Shown: positions 7,838 to 15,673, numbered from the stretch's first letter. The stretch is 45,380 nt of DNA from Bacteroidales bacterium (GCA_017480345.1 JAFVAU010000012.1:1-45380); one strand, 5' to 3'. The notes: generated by a model from the sequence alone, not told the origin. Translations and numbers: made by a program.

Positions 7838-8551
7838 ATGTGGAAGGAGCTCACAGACCTCCTGATGCCGCGCACCTGCCTGGTGTGCGGCGCTCCCTTG
7901 GGTGCGCAGGAAGCGCACCTTTGTCTTTCCTGTGAAGCCCATCTGCCGCTCACTTACTACTGGGAGCGGCCCCACAATCCCATGGCCGACGAATTCAACG
8001 CCGTACTGGAGCGGCACCGGCTGCCCGGCGAGGCGCTGCCGTATTCTTATGCCACGGGCCTGCTCTTCTATCACCACCAGAACCCCTACAAACGCATTCC
8101 CCAGGCCTTGAAGTATGGCCGGGACGCGGCTGCCGGCCGCCATTTCGGCGCCCTTCTGGGCCGATACCTGGCCACCGCCCCCCATTTTGCCGATGTGGAT
8201 GCCGTGATTCCCGTCCCCCTGCACTGGCTCCGGCGCCTGAGGCGGGGGTACAACCAGGCGGCGGTGCTTTCCGAAGCCATCGCCGGTGTGCTGGGCGTGC
8301 CCGTGCTGGAGGACGTGCTGGTGCGCGCCCGCCGCACCCGTTCGCAGACCTCGCTGTCGGCCGAAGACCGCCTGAAGAACGTCTCGGGCGTGTTTTCCGT
8401 CCGGCGGGCGCCCCAGGCCCGCCACATCCTCCTGGTGGACGACACCTTCACCACCGGCGCCACCCTGGCCGCCTGTCACCAGGCCTTGCGACGGGTTTTG
8501 GATGCATCGGCCCGCATTTCCATTGCCACCCTGGCCGTGGTGGATACGTAA
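7838..8551 (+). CDS. ComF family protein (phosphoribosyltransferase-like)
   Basis: A 237-residue protein with an N-terminal zinc-binding pattern (C14, C17, C29, C32) and a C-terminal phosphoribosyltransferase domain holding the PRPP-type loop HILLVDDTFTTGATL at about residues 195-209. The middle block RRRGYNQAAVLSEAIA followed by RTRSQTSLSAEDR is characteristic of ComFC. In naturally competent bacteria ComF helps internal handling of transforming DNA; in many others its role is unknown. The gene may interest readers because the window also carries a highly iterated short DNA motif. It follows the 80-residue gene by 9 bases. Confidence 0.9.
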   Translation: MWKELTDLLMPRTCLVCGAPLGAQEAHLCLSCEAHLPLTYYWERPHNPMADEFNAVLERHRLPGEALPYSYATGLLFYHHQNPYKRIPQALKYGRDAAAGRHFGALLGRYLATAPHFADVDAVIPVPLHWLRRLRRGYNQAAVLSEAIAGVLGVPVLEDVLVRARRTRSQTSLSAEDRLKNVSGVFSVRRAPQARHILLVDDTFTTGATLAACHQALRRVLDASARISIATLAVVDT

Positions 8552-8559
8552 ATTATTCT

Positions 8560-8567
8560 TATCTTTA
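8560..8567 (+). promoter_or_regulatory. Weak -7 motif for rsmE
   Basis: TATCTTTA, one mismatch from TAnnTTTG, 19 nt before the ATG at 8587. Confidence 0.4.
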
Positions 8568-8586
8568 CAGCGTTAAACGAGAGACG

Positions 8587-9327
8587 ATGGAACTGTTTTA
8601 TTCAAACGATATCGATGCTTCCCGCTGCCGCTTGGACGCCGAGGAAAGCGCCCACTGCGTGCGGGTGCTGCGGCACCGCGTGGGGGACACCATCCATGTG
8701 ATTGACGGGAAGGGAACGCTGCTCACTTGCCGCCTAACGGATGACAATCCCCGCGGCGCAGAGGCCGCCATCCTGGAAAGGCAGGCCCACTGGGGCGCGC
8801 ATCCCTACCGGCTCACCATCGGCTGCTGCCCCACCAAGAACAACGACCGCTTCGAGTGGTTTGTGGAAAAGGCCACCGAGGTGGGTGTAGACCGCATTGT
8901 CCCGCTCATCGGCGAGCGCTCGGAGCGGAAAGTCTACAAGCCGGAGCGGGCGCAGCGGATTGCCCTGTCGGCCACCAAACAGTCCCTGAAGGCGCGCATC
9001 CCGGAGATTACCGACCCCGTAAGCGTGAAGGAGTTTATCGCGCGGGAGACCCCCGGTCAAGCCTGGGGTGACGTAAAACTCATCGCCTACTGCTTCGAGG
9101 ACGCGGAGCACCCCCGCACCAGCATCAGGGAGGCGCTTTCTGCCTTCCGGGGCACGGACGTGACGGTGCTCATCGGCCCGGAAGGGGATTTCTCCCCGGA
9201 GGAGGCGGCTCTGGCCCTGCAGAACGGGTATATCCCCGTGCACCTGGGCCCCTCGCGCCTCCGCACCGAAACCGCCGCCGTCACCGCCGCCGTAGCCGTC
9301 TATCTGGCCTTTTTAGGTGACAACTAA
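8587..9327 (+). CDS. rsmE: 16S rRNA m3U1498 methyltransferase
   Basis: A 246-residue SPOUT-class methyltransferase that N3-methylates U1498 of 16S rRNA. The N-terminal PUA-like part contains HCVRVLRHRVGD at about residues 23-34. The knot region shows CPTKNNDRFEWFVEKATEVG, then VLIGPEGDFSPEEAALA (about residues 194-210) and LGPSRLRTETAAV (about 219-231), all diagnostic. The last codons (Gly-Asp-Asn-stop) are formed by the left arm of the palindromic element at 9316-9423, so the native C-terminus may have been replaced or lengthened by the element. Confidence 0.94.
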   Translation: MELFYSNDIDASRCRLDAEESAHCVRVLRHRVGDTIHVIDGKGTLLTCRLTDDNPRGAEAAILERQAHWGAHPYRLTIGCCPTKNNDRFEWFVEKATEVGVDRIVPLIGERSERKVYKPERAQRIALSATKQSLKARIPEITDPVSVKEFIARETPGQAWGDVKLIAYCFEDAEHPRTSIREALSAFRGTDVTVLIGPEGDFSPEEAALALQNGYIPVHLGPSRLRTETAAVTAAVAVYLAFLGDN

Positions 9328-9423
9328 GTAATTGACTATTATGTACTTATAATACATTTCTCGTTCAAGAAACGAACGAGAAATGTATAGGAAGTCTATG
9401 ACTATCAATAGATTAGTTGTCAC
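9316..9423. repeat. Long palindromic element, copy 2 (about 108 bp)
   Basis: Outer arms GTGACAACTAA and TTAGTTGTCAC are perfect inverted repeats. The core has ACATTTCTCGTTC and GAACGAGAAATGT, identical to copy 1 at 3053-3165. Compared with copy 1, the arm has A for G and the other arm has T for C, so pairing is kept. It lies between the convergent rsmE and P-type ATPase genes. The rsmE stop TAA and the ATPase stop TGA are both inside its arms. Confidence 0.87.
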
Positions 9424-11390
9424 GCCTTCAAGGCGCGCATGGCGTTGAGGACGGCCAGGACGGTGACGCCCACGTCGGCAAAGACGGCCATCCACATGGT
9501 GGCAAGGCCCAGGGCGGCCAGCACCAGTACCAGCACCTTGATGCCGATGGCGAAGATGATGTTCTCCTTGGCAATGCGGATGGTCTTGCGCGCGGTGCGG
9601 ATGGCCTGGGCAATCTTGGAGGGCTTGTCGTCCATCAGGACCACGTCGGCCGCTTCGATGGCGGCGTCGGAGCCCAGGGCGCCCATGGCGATGCCCACAT
9701 CGGCCCTTGTCAGGACGGGCGCGTCGTTGATGCCGTCTCCCACGAAGGCCAGGGTGCCCTCCTTCAGGAGATTCTCCACCTGGGACACCTTGTCGGCCGG
9801 GAGCAGCTGGGCATGGAATTCGTCCATCTTAAGGGCCGATGCCACCGCTGCGGCCACGCTCTGCTGGTCTCCGGTGAGCATGACGGTCTTCCGGACGCCT
9901 TCCTTATGGAGGGCTTCGATGGCCTGGGCGGAATCTTCCTTGATGCGGTCGGAGATGACCACATGGCCGGCGTAAGTGCCGTCGATGGCCACATGGATGA
10001 TGGTGCCTTCCTGCTCGCAGGGATGCCAGGCGGCGCCCACCTTTTCCATCAGCTTGGAATTGCCCACGGCCACCTTCTTCCCGTTCACCGTGGCGATGAT
10101 GCCGTGGCCGGCGGTTTCCTGGATGTCCTCCACGGAGCAGTCATCGGCCTCATTCGGGTAAGCGTTCCTAAGGGCCATGGCGATGGGATGGGTGGAATGG
10201 CGTTCCACATGGGCGGCCAGGTGCAGAAGCTCCTTCTGGTCAATTACTTCCGGATGCACGGCCGTTACTTCAAACACGCCCTCGGTAAGGGTGCCGGTCT
10301 TGTCAAAGACCACGGTATTCACCTTGGCCAGGGTGTCCAGCAGGTTGGAGCCCTTGATAAGGATGCCTTTTTTGGAGGCACCGCCCAGGCCGCCGAAGAA
10401 CGTGAGCGGCACGGAAATGACCAGGGCGCAGGGGCAAGAGACCACCAGGAACATGAGGCCGCGGTAAATCCACGTGGCCCATTCTCCGGTGATGAGGCCC
10501 GGCACAACGGCCACCAGCACGGCCAGAGCCACCACGATGGGGGTATAGATGCGGGCGAATTTGGTGATGAAGCTCTCGCTCTTGGATTTGGCCGATGCGG
10601 CGTTCTCCACCAGGTCCAGGATCTTGGCGGCGGTGGATTCGCCGAAGGCCTTGGTGGTTTTCACCTTGAGCACGCCGCTCAGGTTCACGCAGCCGGAGAG
10701 GATTTCGTCGCCCTCATGGATGCTGCGGGGAACGCTTTCGCCGGTGAGGGCCACGGTGTCCAAACTGGAGCTGCCCTCCAGTACAATGCCGTCCATGGGC
10801 ACTTTCTCGCCGGGCTGGACCAGGATGGTCTCTCCGGTTTTCACCTCTTCCGGATGCACGGTCTCCAGCTTGCCGTCCCGCTCCACGTGGGCGGTGTCGG
10901 GCCTTATGTCCATCAGGTGCGAGATGGATTTGCGGCTGTTTCCTTCGGCCTTTTCCTCAAACCATTCTCCCACCTGGAAGAACAGCATCACAAAGACGGC
11001 CTCCGGGAACTGGGTTTCCGCTCCGGGCATGAAGCCGATCCCCAGCGCGCCCAGCGTGGCAATGCTCATGAGGAAGTCTTCACTGAGGGCCTCGCCTTTG
11101 ATGAGCCCTTCGCCCGCTTCCTTGAGGGTGTCCCAGCCCACGACCAAATAGGGGATGAGGTACAGCAGAAGGTACTGCCAGGTGGCCCAGTCGGTCTTTT
11201 TTTCGATGATGACGGCCACCACAAGCAGCGCGGCTGCCACCAGAATCTTCACGCCCCGGTTCTCACCCTCCTCATGATGGTGGTGATGCTCGTGGCCGTG
11301 GTGGTGTTCGTGCTCATGCTCATGATGGTGTTCATGATGATGGTGCTCATGGCACTCACATTCATGCTCGTGTTTATGTTCTTTTTCCAT
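9420..11390 (-). CDS. Heavy-metal P1B-type ATPase, Zn2+/Cd2+ class
   Basis: A 656-residue metal-exporting ATPase of the inner membrane. The N-terminus has no HMA domain; instead residues 5-39 hold 22 histidines plus a CEC motif, probably a metal-binding tail. Then come membrane segments (about 47-63, 70-86, 102-140), the actuator motif TGES at 216-219, segments around 279-330 with the CPC motif C319-P-C321, the phosphorylated D363 in DKTGT, the HP dipeptide 401-402 and GDGINDAP at 551-558. K618 and D639 in the last two segments match the Zn/Cd/Pb selectivity residues of ZntA. The gene has a promoter and a candidate operator at its 5' end. Confidence 0.93.
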   Translation of the reverse strand: MEKEHKHEHECECHEHHHHEHHHEHEHEHHHGHEHHHHHEEGENRGVKILVAAALLVVAVIIEKKTDWATWQYLLLYLIPYLVVGWDTLKEAGEGLIKGEALSEDFLMSIATLGALGIGFMPGAETQFPEAVFVMLFFQVGEWFEEKAEGNSRKSISHLMDIRPDTAHVERDGKLETVHPEEVKTGETILVQPGEKVPMDGIVLEGSSSLDTVALTGESVPRSIHEGDEILSGCVNLSGVLKVKTTKAFGESTAAKILDLVENAASAKSKSESFITKFARIYTPIVVALAVLVAVVPGLITGEWATWIYRGLMFLVVSCPCALVISVPLTFFGGLGGASKKGILIKGSNLLDTLAKVNTVVFDKTGTLTEGVFEVTAVHPEVIDQKELLHLAAHVERHSTHPIAMALRNAYPNEADDCSVEDIQETAGHGIIATVNGKKVAVGNSKLMEKVGAAWHPCEQEGTIIHVAIDGTYAGHVVISDRIKEDSAQAIEALHKEGVRKTVMLTGDQQSVAAAVASALKMDEFHAQLLPADKVSQVENLLKEGTLAFVGDGINDAPVLTRADVGIAMGALGSDAAIEAADVVLMDDKPSKIAQAIRTARKTIRIAKENIIFAIGIKVLVLVLAALGLATMWMAVFADVGVTVLAVLNAMRALKA

Positions 11391-11412
11391 GGTTGCAGGG
11401 TTTTAACTGATG

Positions 11413-11420
11413 CAAAGGTA
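11413..11420 (-). promoter_or_regulatory. -7 promoter motif for the metal ATPase
   Basis: Minus strand TACCTTTG, 22 nt before the ATG at 11390. Confidence 0.6.
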
Positions 11421-11432
11421 GTGCATCTTCCG

Positions 11433-11447
11433 TGCAACCCGGTTGCA
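11433..11447. promoter_or_regulatory. Candidate operator in the metal ATPase promoter
   Basis: TGCAACCCGGTTGCA is a perfect dyad with 7-base arms around one base. It sits just upstream of the ATPase -7 box, where the -33 element would be, so a repressor or MerR-type activator binding here would control transcription. No regulator gene is adjacent. Confidence 0.4.
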
Positions 11448-11503
11448 AACCTGATTTTGCCCGTATCCGTATGAGTTTTATTGTGAAATATGGCTTTTTT
11501 TGG

Positions 11504-11511
11504 TACTTTTG
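11504..11511 (+). promoter_or_regulatory. -7 promoter motif for the small membrane protein (and perhaps mutL)
   Basis: TACTTTTG, 19 nt before the ATG at 11531. Confidence 0.55.
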
Positions 11512-11530
11512 CATACTAAAGAATTGAATT

Positions 11531-11842
11531 ATGGCCAATCTGTTCAACTTTGGTTTTTTCGGCAACCAGCCGCACCGCGTATTCAACTATAAGCCCCGCT
11601 ACTACGACCCAGAGGAGGAAAAGCGGCGCCAGATGTTCGGAGACGTGGACGGAACCAACGAGAAGGCCCGTGAAAGCGGAGAGTATGTGCCTGGCAGCAG
11701 CCTGCGGGGTGCTTTCCGTAACGGTAACTACCAGAAAACCCGCTCGGATATGAAAGCGGCCCACACCATTATCACCATCGTAACCCTGGTGCTCATCGTG
11801 GTGGTCCTCATATTCATGGCCAAATTCTTTGAACTGCTGTAA
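11531..11842 (+). CDS. Small membrane-anchored protein of unknown function
   Basis: A 103-residue protein. The first 75 residues are polar (FNYKPRYYDPEEEKRRQMFG, then a glycine/serine-rich stretch and NGNYQKTRSD), and residues about 79-99 form one membrane segment (IITIVTLVLIVVVLIFMAKFF) with the C-terminus just beyond it. It therefore looks like a tail-anchored inner-membrane protein with its body in the cytoplasm. I know no characterised function. It precedes mutL on the same strand, separated by a 21-bp inverted-repeat element. Confidence 0.75.
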   Translation: MANLFNFGFFGNQPHRVFNYKPRYYDPEEEKRRQMFGDVDGTNEKARESGEYVPGSSLRGAFRNGNYQKTRSDMKAAHTIITIVTLVLIVVVLIFMAKFFELL

Positions 11843-11852
11843 TTTTTTGGAA

Positions 11853-11972
11853 GGGCCTATACCCTCTGAAACCTGTGGCCACCCTCGGCCGCATTAGAGG
11901 GAGGGGCCCGTCGCGAAGCGATGGGAAGGACGGAGGGGCGAAGCCCCGGAGGGTTTCAGAGGGTATAGGCCC
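11853..11972. repeat. Inverted-repeat element with perfect 21-base ends, upstream of mutL
   Basis: Bases 11853-11873 and 11952-11972 are perfect inverted complements over 21 bases (left arm begins GGGCCTATACCC, right arm ends GGGTATAGGCCC). The inner 78 bases contain smaller hairpins such as CCGTCGCGAAGCGATGG and GGGGCGAAGCCCC. The element ends 13 bases before the mutL start. It has the look of a small non-autonomous repeat; no other copy is seen in this window. Confidence 0.8.
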
Positions 11973-11985
11973 TGGAAAAAAGGAT

Positions 11986-13839
11986 ATGGAACTGAAGATT
12001 CTACCGAAGAATATTGCAGACATGATTGCTGCGGGAGAGGTGGTCCAGAGACCGGCTTCCGTGGTGAAGGAACTCATGGAGAATGCGGTGGATGCCGGTG
12101 CCACGGACGTGAAAGTGGTGGTGGCCGATGCCGGCCGCACCCTTGTCCAGGTTATCGACAACGGCTGCGGCATGACGCCGGACGACGCCGTGCTGTGCTT
12201 CGAGCGGCATGCCACCTCCAAACTGGCATCGGCCGAAGACCTGCATCACATCCTCACCTTCGGCTTCCGCGGAGAGGCCCTGGCCTCCATCGCCGCCGTG
12301 GCGGAGGTGACCCTCCGTACCCGCATGGCCGGCGAGGAGCTGGGCGTGGAAGTGACCATGGCCGCCTCCGAGAACAAGGGCACCCGGGAGGTTTCCTGCC
12401 CCGTGGGCACCAACCTCTCCGTGCGGAACCTCTTTTACAACATCCCCGCCCGCCGCAAGTTCCTCAAAAGCGACAACGTAGAGCTCCGCCATATCGTGGA
12501 GGAGTTCCAGCGGGTGGCCCTCACCCGCCCGGACGTGGCCTTCACCCTTACCCACAACGGCAAGGACATCCATGTGGTGAAGCCCGCCCAAAGCTTCAAA
12601 TTCCGCATCCAGGACCTCCTGGGGCCCGCCCTCATCGGCGAGCTCATGGACATATCGGCCGATACCACCATCGCCTCGCTGCAGGGGTATATCGGCAAGC
12701 CCGAAAGCGCCCGCAAAACCCTTGGAAACCAGTTTTTCTTTGTCAACGGCCGCTATTTCCGCAGCCCGCTGCTGCACAAGGCCGTGATGAAGGCCTATGA
12801 GAACCAGGTGCCGGAGGGGAGTACCCCGTCGTATTTCATCTACCTGGACGTGGACCCCGCCACCGTGGATGTGAACATCCATCCCACCAAGGCGGAAATC
12901 AAGTTTGAGGAGGATCAAATTCTCTTCCAGACGGTATTTGCCGCCGTGAAGGAGGCCCTGGGTAAGCTGGGGGTGGCCGGCTCCATCGAGTTCGACAACC
13001 CCGAGGCTCGGGAGATTCCCGTGATGGGCTCGCGCTTTGAGGAGTATCGGCCCACATCCGTGCCCTCCGCCGGGGTGGACTGGAATTACAATCCTTTTGA
13101 CCAGATGCCCGGTCAGGCCGGGCATGACGGAATGGGACTGGCCGGGCATGACGCCGCGCCCGACTTTGGCTCCGGTGCGCCCGTCACCCCCGACCCGGTC
13201 GGGGGGCTCCACACCCGCCGCTATACAGACCCCAATCCCAATTACGGGGCCCTGTTCGAAGACCGGACGCTGCCCACGCAGCAGATTCTGGTGGTGAAGG
13301 GGAAGTACATCCTTACCCAGAGCGCCGGCGGGCTCATGGTGGTGAACATCCGCCGGGCGCAGGAGCGGCTCCTGAACGACCGCTTCCTGAAGGCCCTCAC
13401 GGCCAATGCGCACGTGTCGCAGACGGCCCTTTTCCCCGTGCAGGTGACGGTGGGCGTGGATGCCTGCCTGCTGCTGCAGGAGCATTCGGAGACGTTGAAG
13501 AGCCTGGGCTTTGACATCGTCCCCTTCGGCACGGATACCGTGGTGGTGTCCGGCGTGCCGGAAGGCTACAGCGCCCAGCAGGGGAAAGTGGAAACCCTCA
13601 TCGGAGACATCCTTCTCATCCTTCAGGACGAGCACGGCGGCCTGCCGGGCGTGATGGAGCAGGCGCTGGCCCAGAAATTCGCCTTCCTGGGGGCTTCCGG
13701 CGGGGATCCTGTCACTTCGCCCTTAGAGGCCCAGCGGCTGGTGGATGCCCTGCTCCAGTGCCAGAATCCGGAGTTTACATCGGCCGGAAAACGTATCATT
13801 TCCATTGTTCCGCTGGAGGAACTGGACAAGAAATTTTAG
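11986..13839 (+). CDS. mutL: DNA mismatch repair protein MutL
   Basis: A 617-residue GHKL ATPase that links mismatch recognition to strand removal. N-terminal ATPase motifs are intact: ENAVDAGA, DNGCGM and FGFRGEALASI within the first 105 residues, and NIHPTKAEIKF near 300. The linker at about residues 372-400 contains QMPGQAGHDG, read from a dispersed DNA repeat. In the C-terminal domain the place where endonuclease-type MutL proteins have DQHA-E reads NIRRAQERLL (N454-I455-R456), and the late cysteine block reads CQNPEFT instead of C-HGRP, so endonuclease activity is doubtful. Start at 11986 is chosen because MELKILPKNIADMIAAGEV is the family N-terminus; the open frame upstream runs through the inverted-repeat element. 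Confidence 0.93.
   Translation: MELKILPKNIADMIAAGEVVQRPASVVKELMENAVDAGATDVKVVVADAGRTLVQVIDNGCGMTPDDAVLCFERHATSKLASAEDLHHILTFGFRGEALASIAAVAEVTLRTRMAGEELGVEVTMAASENKGTREVSCPVGTNLSVRNLFYNIPARRKFLKSDNVELRHIVEEFQRVALTRPDVAFTLTHNGKDIHVVKPAQSFKFRIQDLLGPALIGELMDISADTTIASLQGYIGKPESARKTLGNQFFFVNGRYFRSPLLHKAVMKAYENQVPEGSTPSYFIYLDVDPATVDVNIHPTKAEIKFEEDQILFQTVFAAVKEALGKLGVAGSIEFDNPEAREIPVMGSRFEEYRPTSVPSAGVDWNYNPFDQMPGQAGHDGMGLAGHDAAPDFGSGAPVTPDPVGGLHTRRYTDPNPNYGALFEDRTLPTQQILVVKGKYILTQSAGGLMVVNIRRAQERLLNDRFLKALTANAHVSQTALFPVQVTVGVDACLLLQEHSETLKSLGFDIVPFGTDTVVVSGVPEGYSAQQGKVETLIGDILLILQDEHGGLPGVMEQALAQKFAFLGASGGDPVTSPLEAQRLVDALLQCQNPEFTSAGKRIISIVPLEELDKKF
13105..13152 (+). repeat. Repeat module B inside mutL
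   Basis: Contains TGCCCGGTCAGGCCGGGCA followed by TGACGG (13106-13130), then a second partial unit GCCGGGCATGAC at 13141-13152. The same module is intergenic at 205-229. The insertion keeps the mutL frame and lies in the flexible linker. Confidence 0.75.
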
Positions 13840-13842
13840 ACT

Positions 13843-14505
13843 ATGGCTTCGCAGAACGGCTTTTTGCAGAATCTTCCTCCGGTAACCCGGAACCTCCTTT
13901 ATGTGAACGTAATCATGTTCATAGCCACCCTCATCAACCCCGTGTTCATGAAGGGAACCTTCTCCATGGCTTTTCCGCTGTCCACGGAGTTCCGCTGGTG
14001 GCAGCCCGTCACCCACATGTTCATGCATGACGGCTTCATGCACATCTTCTTCAACATGTATTCGCTGGTGATGTTCGGCATGGTGGTGGAAAGGGTGCTG
14101 GGAACCCAAAAGTTCATCTGGTTCTACCTCATTACCGGTTTCGGGGCCGTGCTTCTGCACATGGGCGTGGAGTTTTGGCAGGCGCAGCAGTTGGTGGCCC
14201 ATAACCCCGGCGTCCCGGCGCAGGTCATCTACAACCACATGCCCGGCGTGCTGGGTGCCTCCGGCGCCGTTTACGGTGTGCTGGTGGCCTTTGCCATGCT
14301 GTATCCGGAGGCCCGGCTCACCCTCATCTTCCCGCCCGTCACGCTGGATGCCAAGTGGTGGGTGATTATCTTTATCGGCATTGAACTGGTGACGGGCATT
14401 ACCGGCACCCAGATGGGTGTGGCGCACTTCGCGCACCTGGGCGGCGCGCTGTTTGGCTGGCTGCTCATCCGTTACTGGCGCAAGACCGGCAAACTGTACA
14501 GATAA
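13843..14505 (+). CDS. Rhomboid family intramembrane serine protease
   Basis: A 220-residue membrane protein with about six hydrophobic segments. The rhomboid hallmarks are present: a HMFMHDGFMHIFFNMYSL block in the second segment region (His and Asn of the oxyanion hole), the catalytic serine S140 in GASGAVYG and the catalytic histidine H198 in AHLGGALFG. It cleaves membrane-spanning substrates inside the bilayer; the substrate is unknown. The gene starts 3 bases after the mutL stop, and the next gene starts immediately after its own stop, so mutL, rhomboid and the EEP gene form one operon. The same rhomboid-EEP order is familiar to me from other Bacteroidetes. Confidence 0.92.
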   Translation: MASQNGFLQNLPPVTRNLLYVNVIMFIATLINPVFMKGTFSMAFPLSTEFRWWQPVTHMFMHDGFMHIFFNMYSLVMFGMVVERVLGTQKFIWFYLITGFGAVLLHMGVEFWQAQQLVAHNPGVPAQVIYNHMPGVLGASGAVYGVLVAFAMLYPEARLTLIFPPVTLDAKWWVIIFIGIELVTGITGTQMGVAHFAHLGGALFGWLLIRYWRKTGKLYR

Positions 14506-15585
14506 ATGGCCGAGCGTAAAAAACGGCACTGGCTTTCCCGGCTTTCCTTCGGCTCCGTCTGCCTGCTGGCTTCGGCGTTGCTGGTGCTGGCCTATGTGTC
14601 CGTGATTGTGGATCCGGCCAAAGCCTGGTTCTTTACGTTCTTCGGCCTGCTGTATCCGCCGGTGCTGGTGTTCACGTTTGGCCTGTTTGTGTGGGCCCTC
14701 ATCCGCCGTTCCTCCATGCGCGGCCTCCTTCTGACGGTGCTCCTTCCCTCCTTTTTCTTTGTAGGCCGATATTACCAGCCCCACTGGAAGACCCTGGAAG
14801 GGGAGTCTTCCCTGAAGGTGGTGAGCTACAATGTGGGCCTCTTCGCCCACTCCGACGGCGCTCAGGACCGTTTGGCCCTGGCCGATTCCGTCTGCGCCTT
14901 CCTGCTGAAACAGGATGCGGACATCATCTGCCTGCAGGAATTCTATCTGCCTTCCGGCGAGAACCCAGACCGCTGGCTGCGGCGGCATTTCCCCGGCTAT
15001 AAGGCGGAATACTACCTCCTTACCGGCAAGAGCGGCCGGGCTGGGAACCTTACCCTGAGCCGCCGGGGCGTCCATGACCGCGGAAAGGAAGTCTTTGAGA
15101 AATCCACCAACATGGCGGTGTGGACGGACGTGAAGCTGGACAGCAGCACCGTACGCATCTACAATTGCCATTTCGAGAGCTACAACATCTCCCTGAGCGG
15201 TCTGGTGAAGGGCCTCCGCAACGATGCCTTCCTGGAAGAGACCGGCCTCAAGATGCGCCGTTCCATTACCAGCCGCCCCAAGCAGGTGGCCCACGTGCTG
15301 CAGAGCATGGAGAAGGCTCCGGTGCGTTCCCTTGCGGTGGGAGACTTCAACGACAGCCCGCTCTCCTACACCTATTTCCGCCTCCAGCGTGGCCGCAAAG
15401 ACTCCTTCGTGAAGGCCGGCAAGGGCTTCGGCGCCACCTACCGTGCCCTCTGGCCCCTCCTGCGGATAGACTACATCCTCTATCCCAAGAACCTGGAGGC
15501 CATATCCTTCGAGGTGCTTTCCGCCCCCTACTCTGACCACAATCCCATCGTGGCCACCTACTTCGAAACCTCCCGTGGGGAATAA
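14506..15585 (+). CDS. Membrane-anchored endonuclease/exonuclease/phosphatase (EEP) family protein
   Basis: A 359-residue protein. Residues about 13-90 hold three hydrophobic segments, followed by an EEP domain from about residue 98 (LKVVSYNVGLFAH). Catalytic-site residues are visible: N105 in SYNVG, E145 in CLQEFY, D280 and N282 in VGDFND, and D344-H345 in YSDHNPIVA. The domain hydrolyses phosphodiester bonds in DNA, RNA or phospholipid head groups, and the membrane anchor with probably periplasmic domain suggests a non-genomic substrate. It begins directly after the rhomboid stop (TAA-ATG). A repeat element begins on the base following its stop. Confidence 0.88.
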   Translation: MAERKKRHWLSRLSFGSVCLLASALLVLAYVSVIVDPAKAWFFTFFGLLYPPVLVFTFGLFVWALIRRSSMRGLLLTVLLPSFFFVGRYYQPHWKTLEGESSLKVVSYNVGLFAHSDGAQDRLALADSVCAFLLKQDADIICLQEFYLPSGENPDRWLRRHFPGYKAEYYLLTGKSGRAGNLTLSRRGVHDRGKEVFEKSTNMAVWTDVKLDSSTVRIYNCHFESYNISLSGLVKGLRNDAFLEETGLKMRRSITSRPKQVAHVLQSMEKAPVRSLAVGDFNDSPLSYTYFRLQRGRKDSFVKAGKGFGATYRALWPLLRIDYILYPKNLEAISFEVLSAPYSDHNPIVATYFETSRGE

Positions 15586-15673
15586 GTGCGAGTAACGTCC
15601 CAAAAACCGGGACGTCACTGCCAAAATCGGCCTTTTTTGCGAGTAACGTCCCATTTTCAGGGACGTCACTAAC
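15586..15673 (+). repeat. REP-like double-hairpin element, copy R1
   Basis: Unit a is GCGAGTAACGTCCC, a short loop, GGGACGTCACT. A spacer with AAAATCGGCCTTTTTT follows, then unit b with GCGAGTAACGTCCC and GGGACGTCACT. Both units are hairpins in direct orientation, 51 bases apart. It starts at the base after the EEP stop codon. Other copies: 16851-16940, 28592-28679, 31668-31754, 33324-33412. Confidence 0.9.

Noticed and set aside
9417-11474. 685-codon plus-strand open frame
   Set aside because: Antisense shadow of the metal ATPase gene; the GC-rich codon use of the real gene keeps the frame open.
11875-11985. N-terminal extension of mutL
   Set aside because: The extra 37 codons are read from the inverted-repeat element; the MutL family N-terminus starts at MELKILP.
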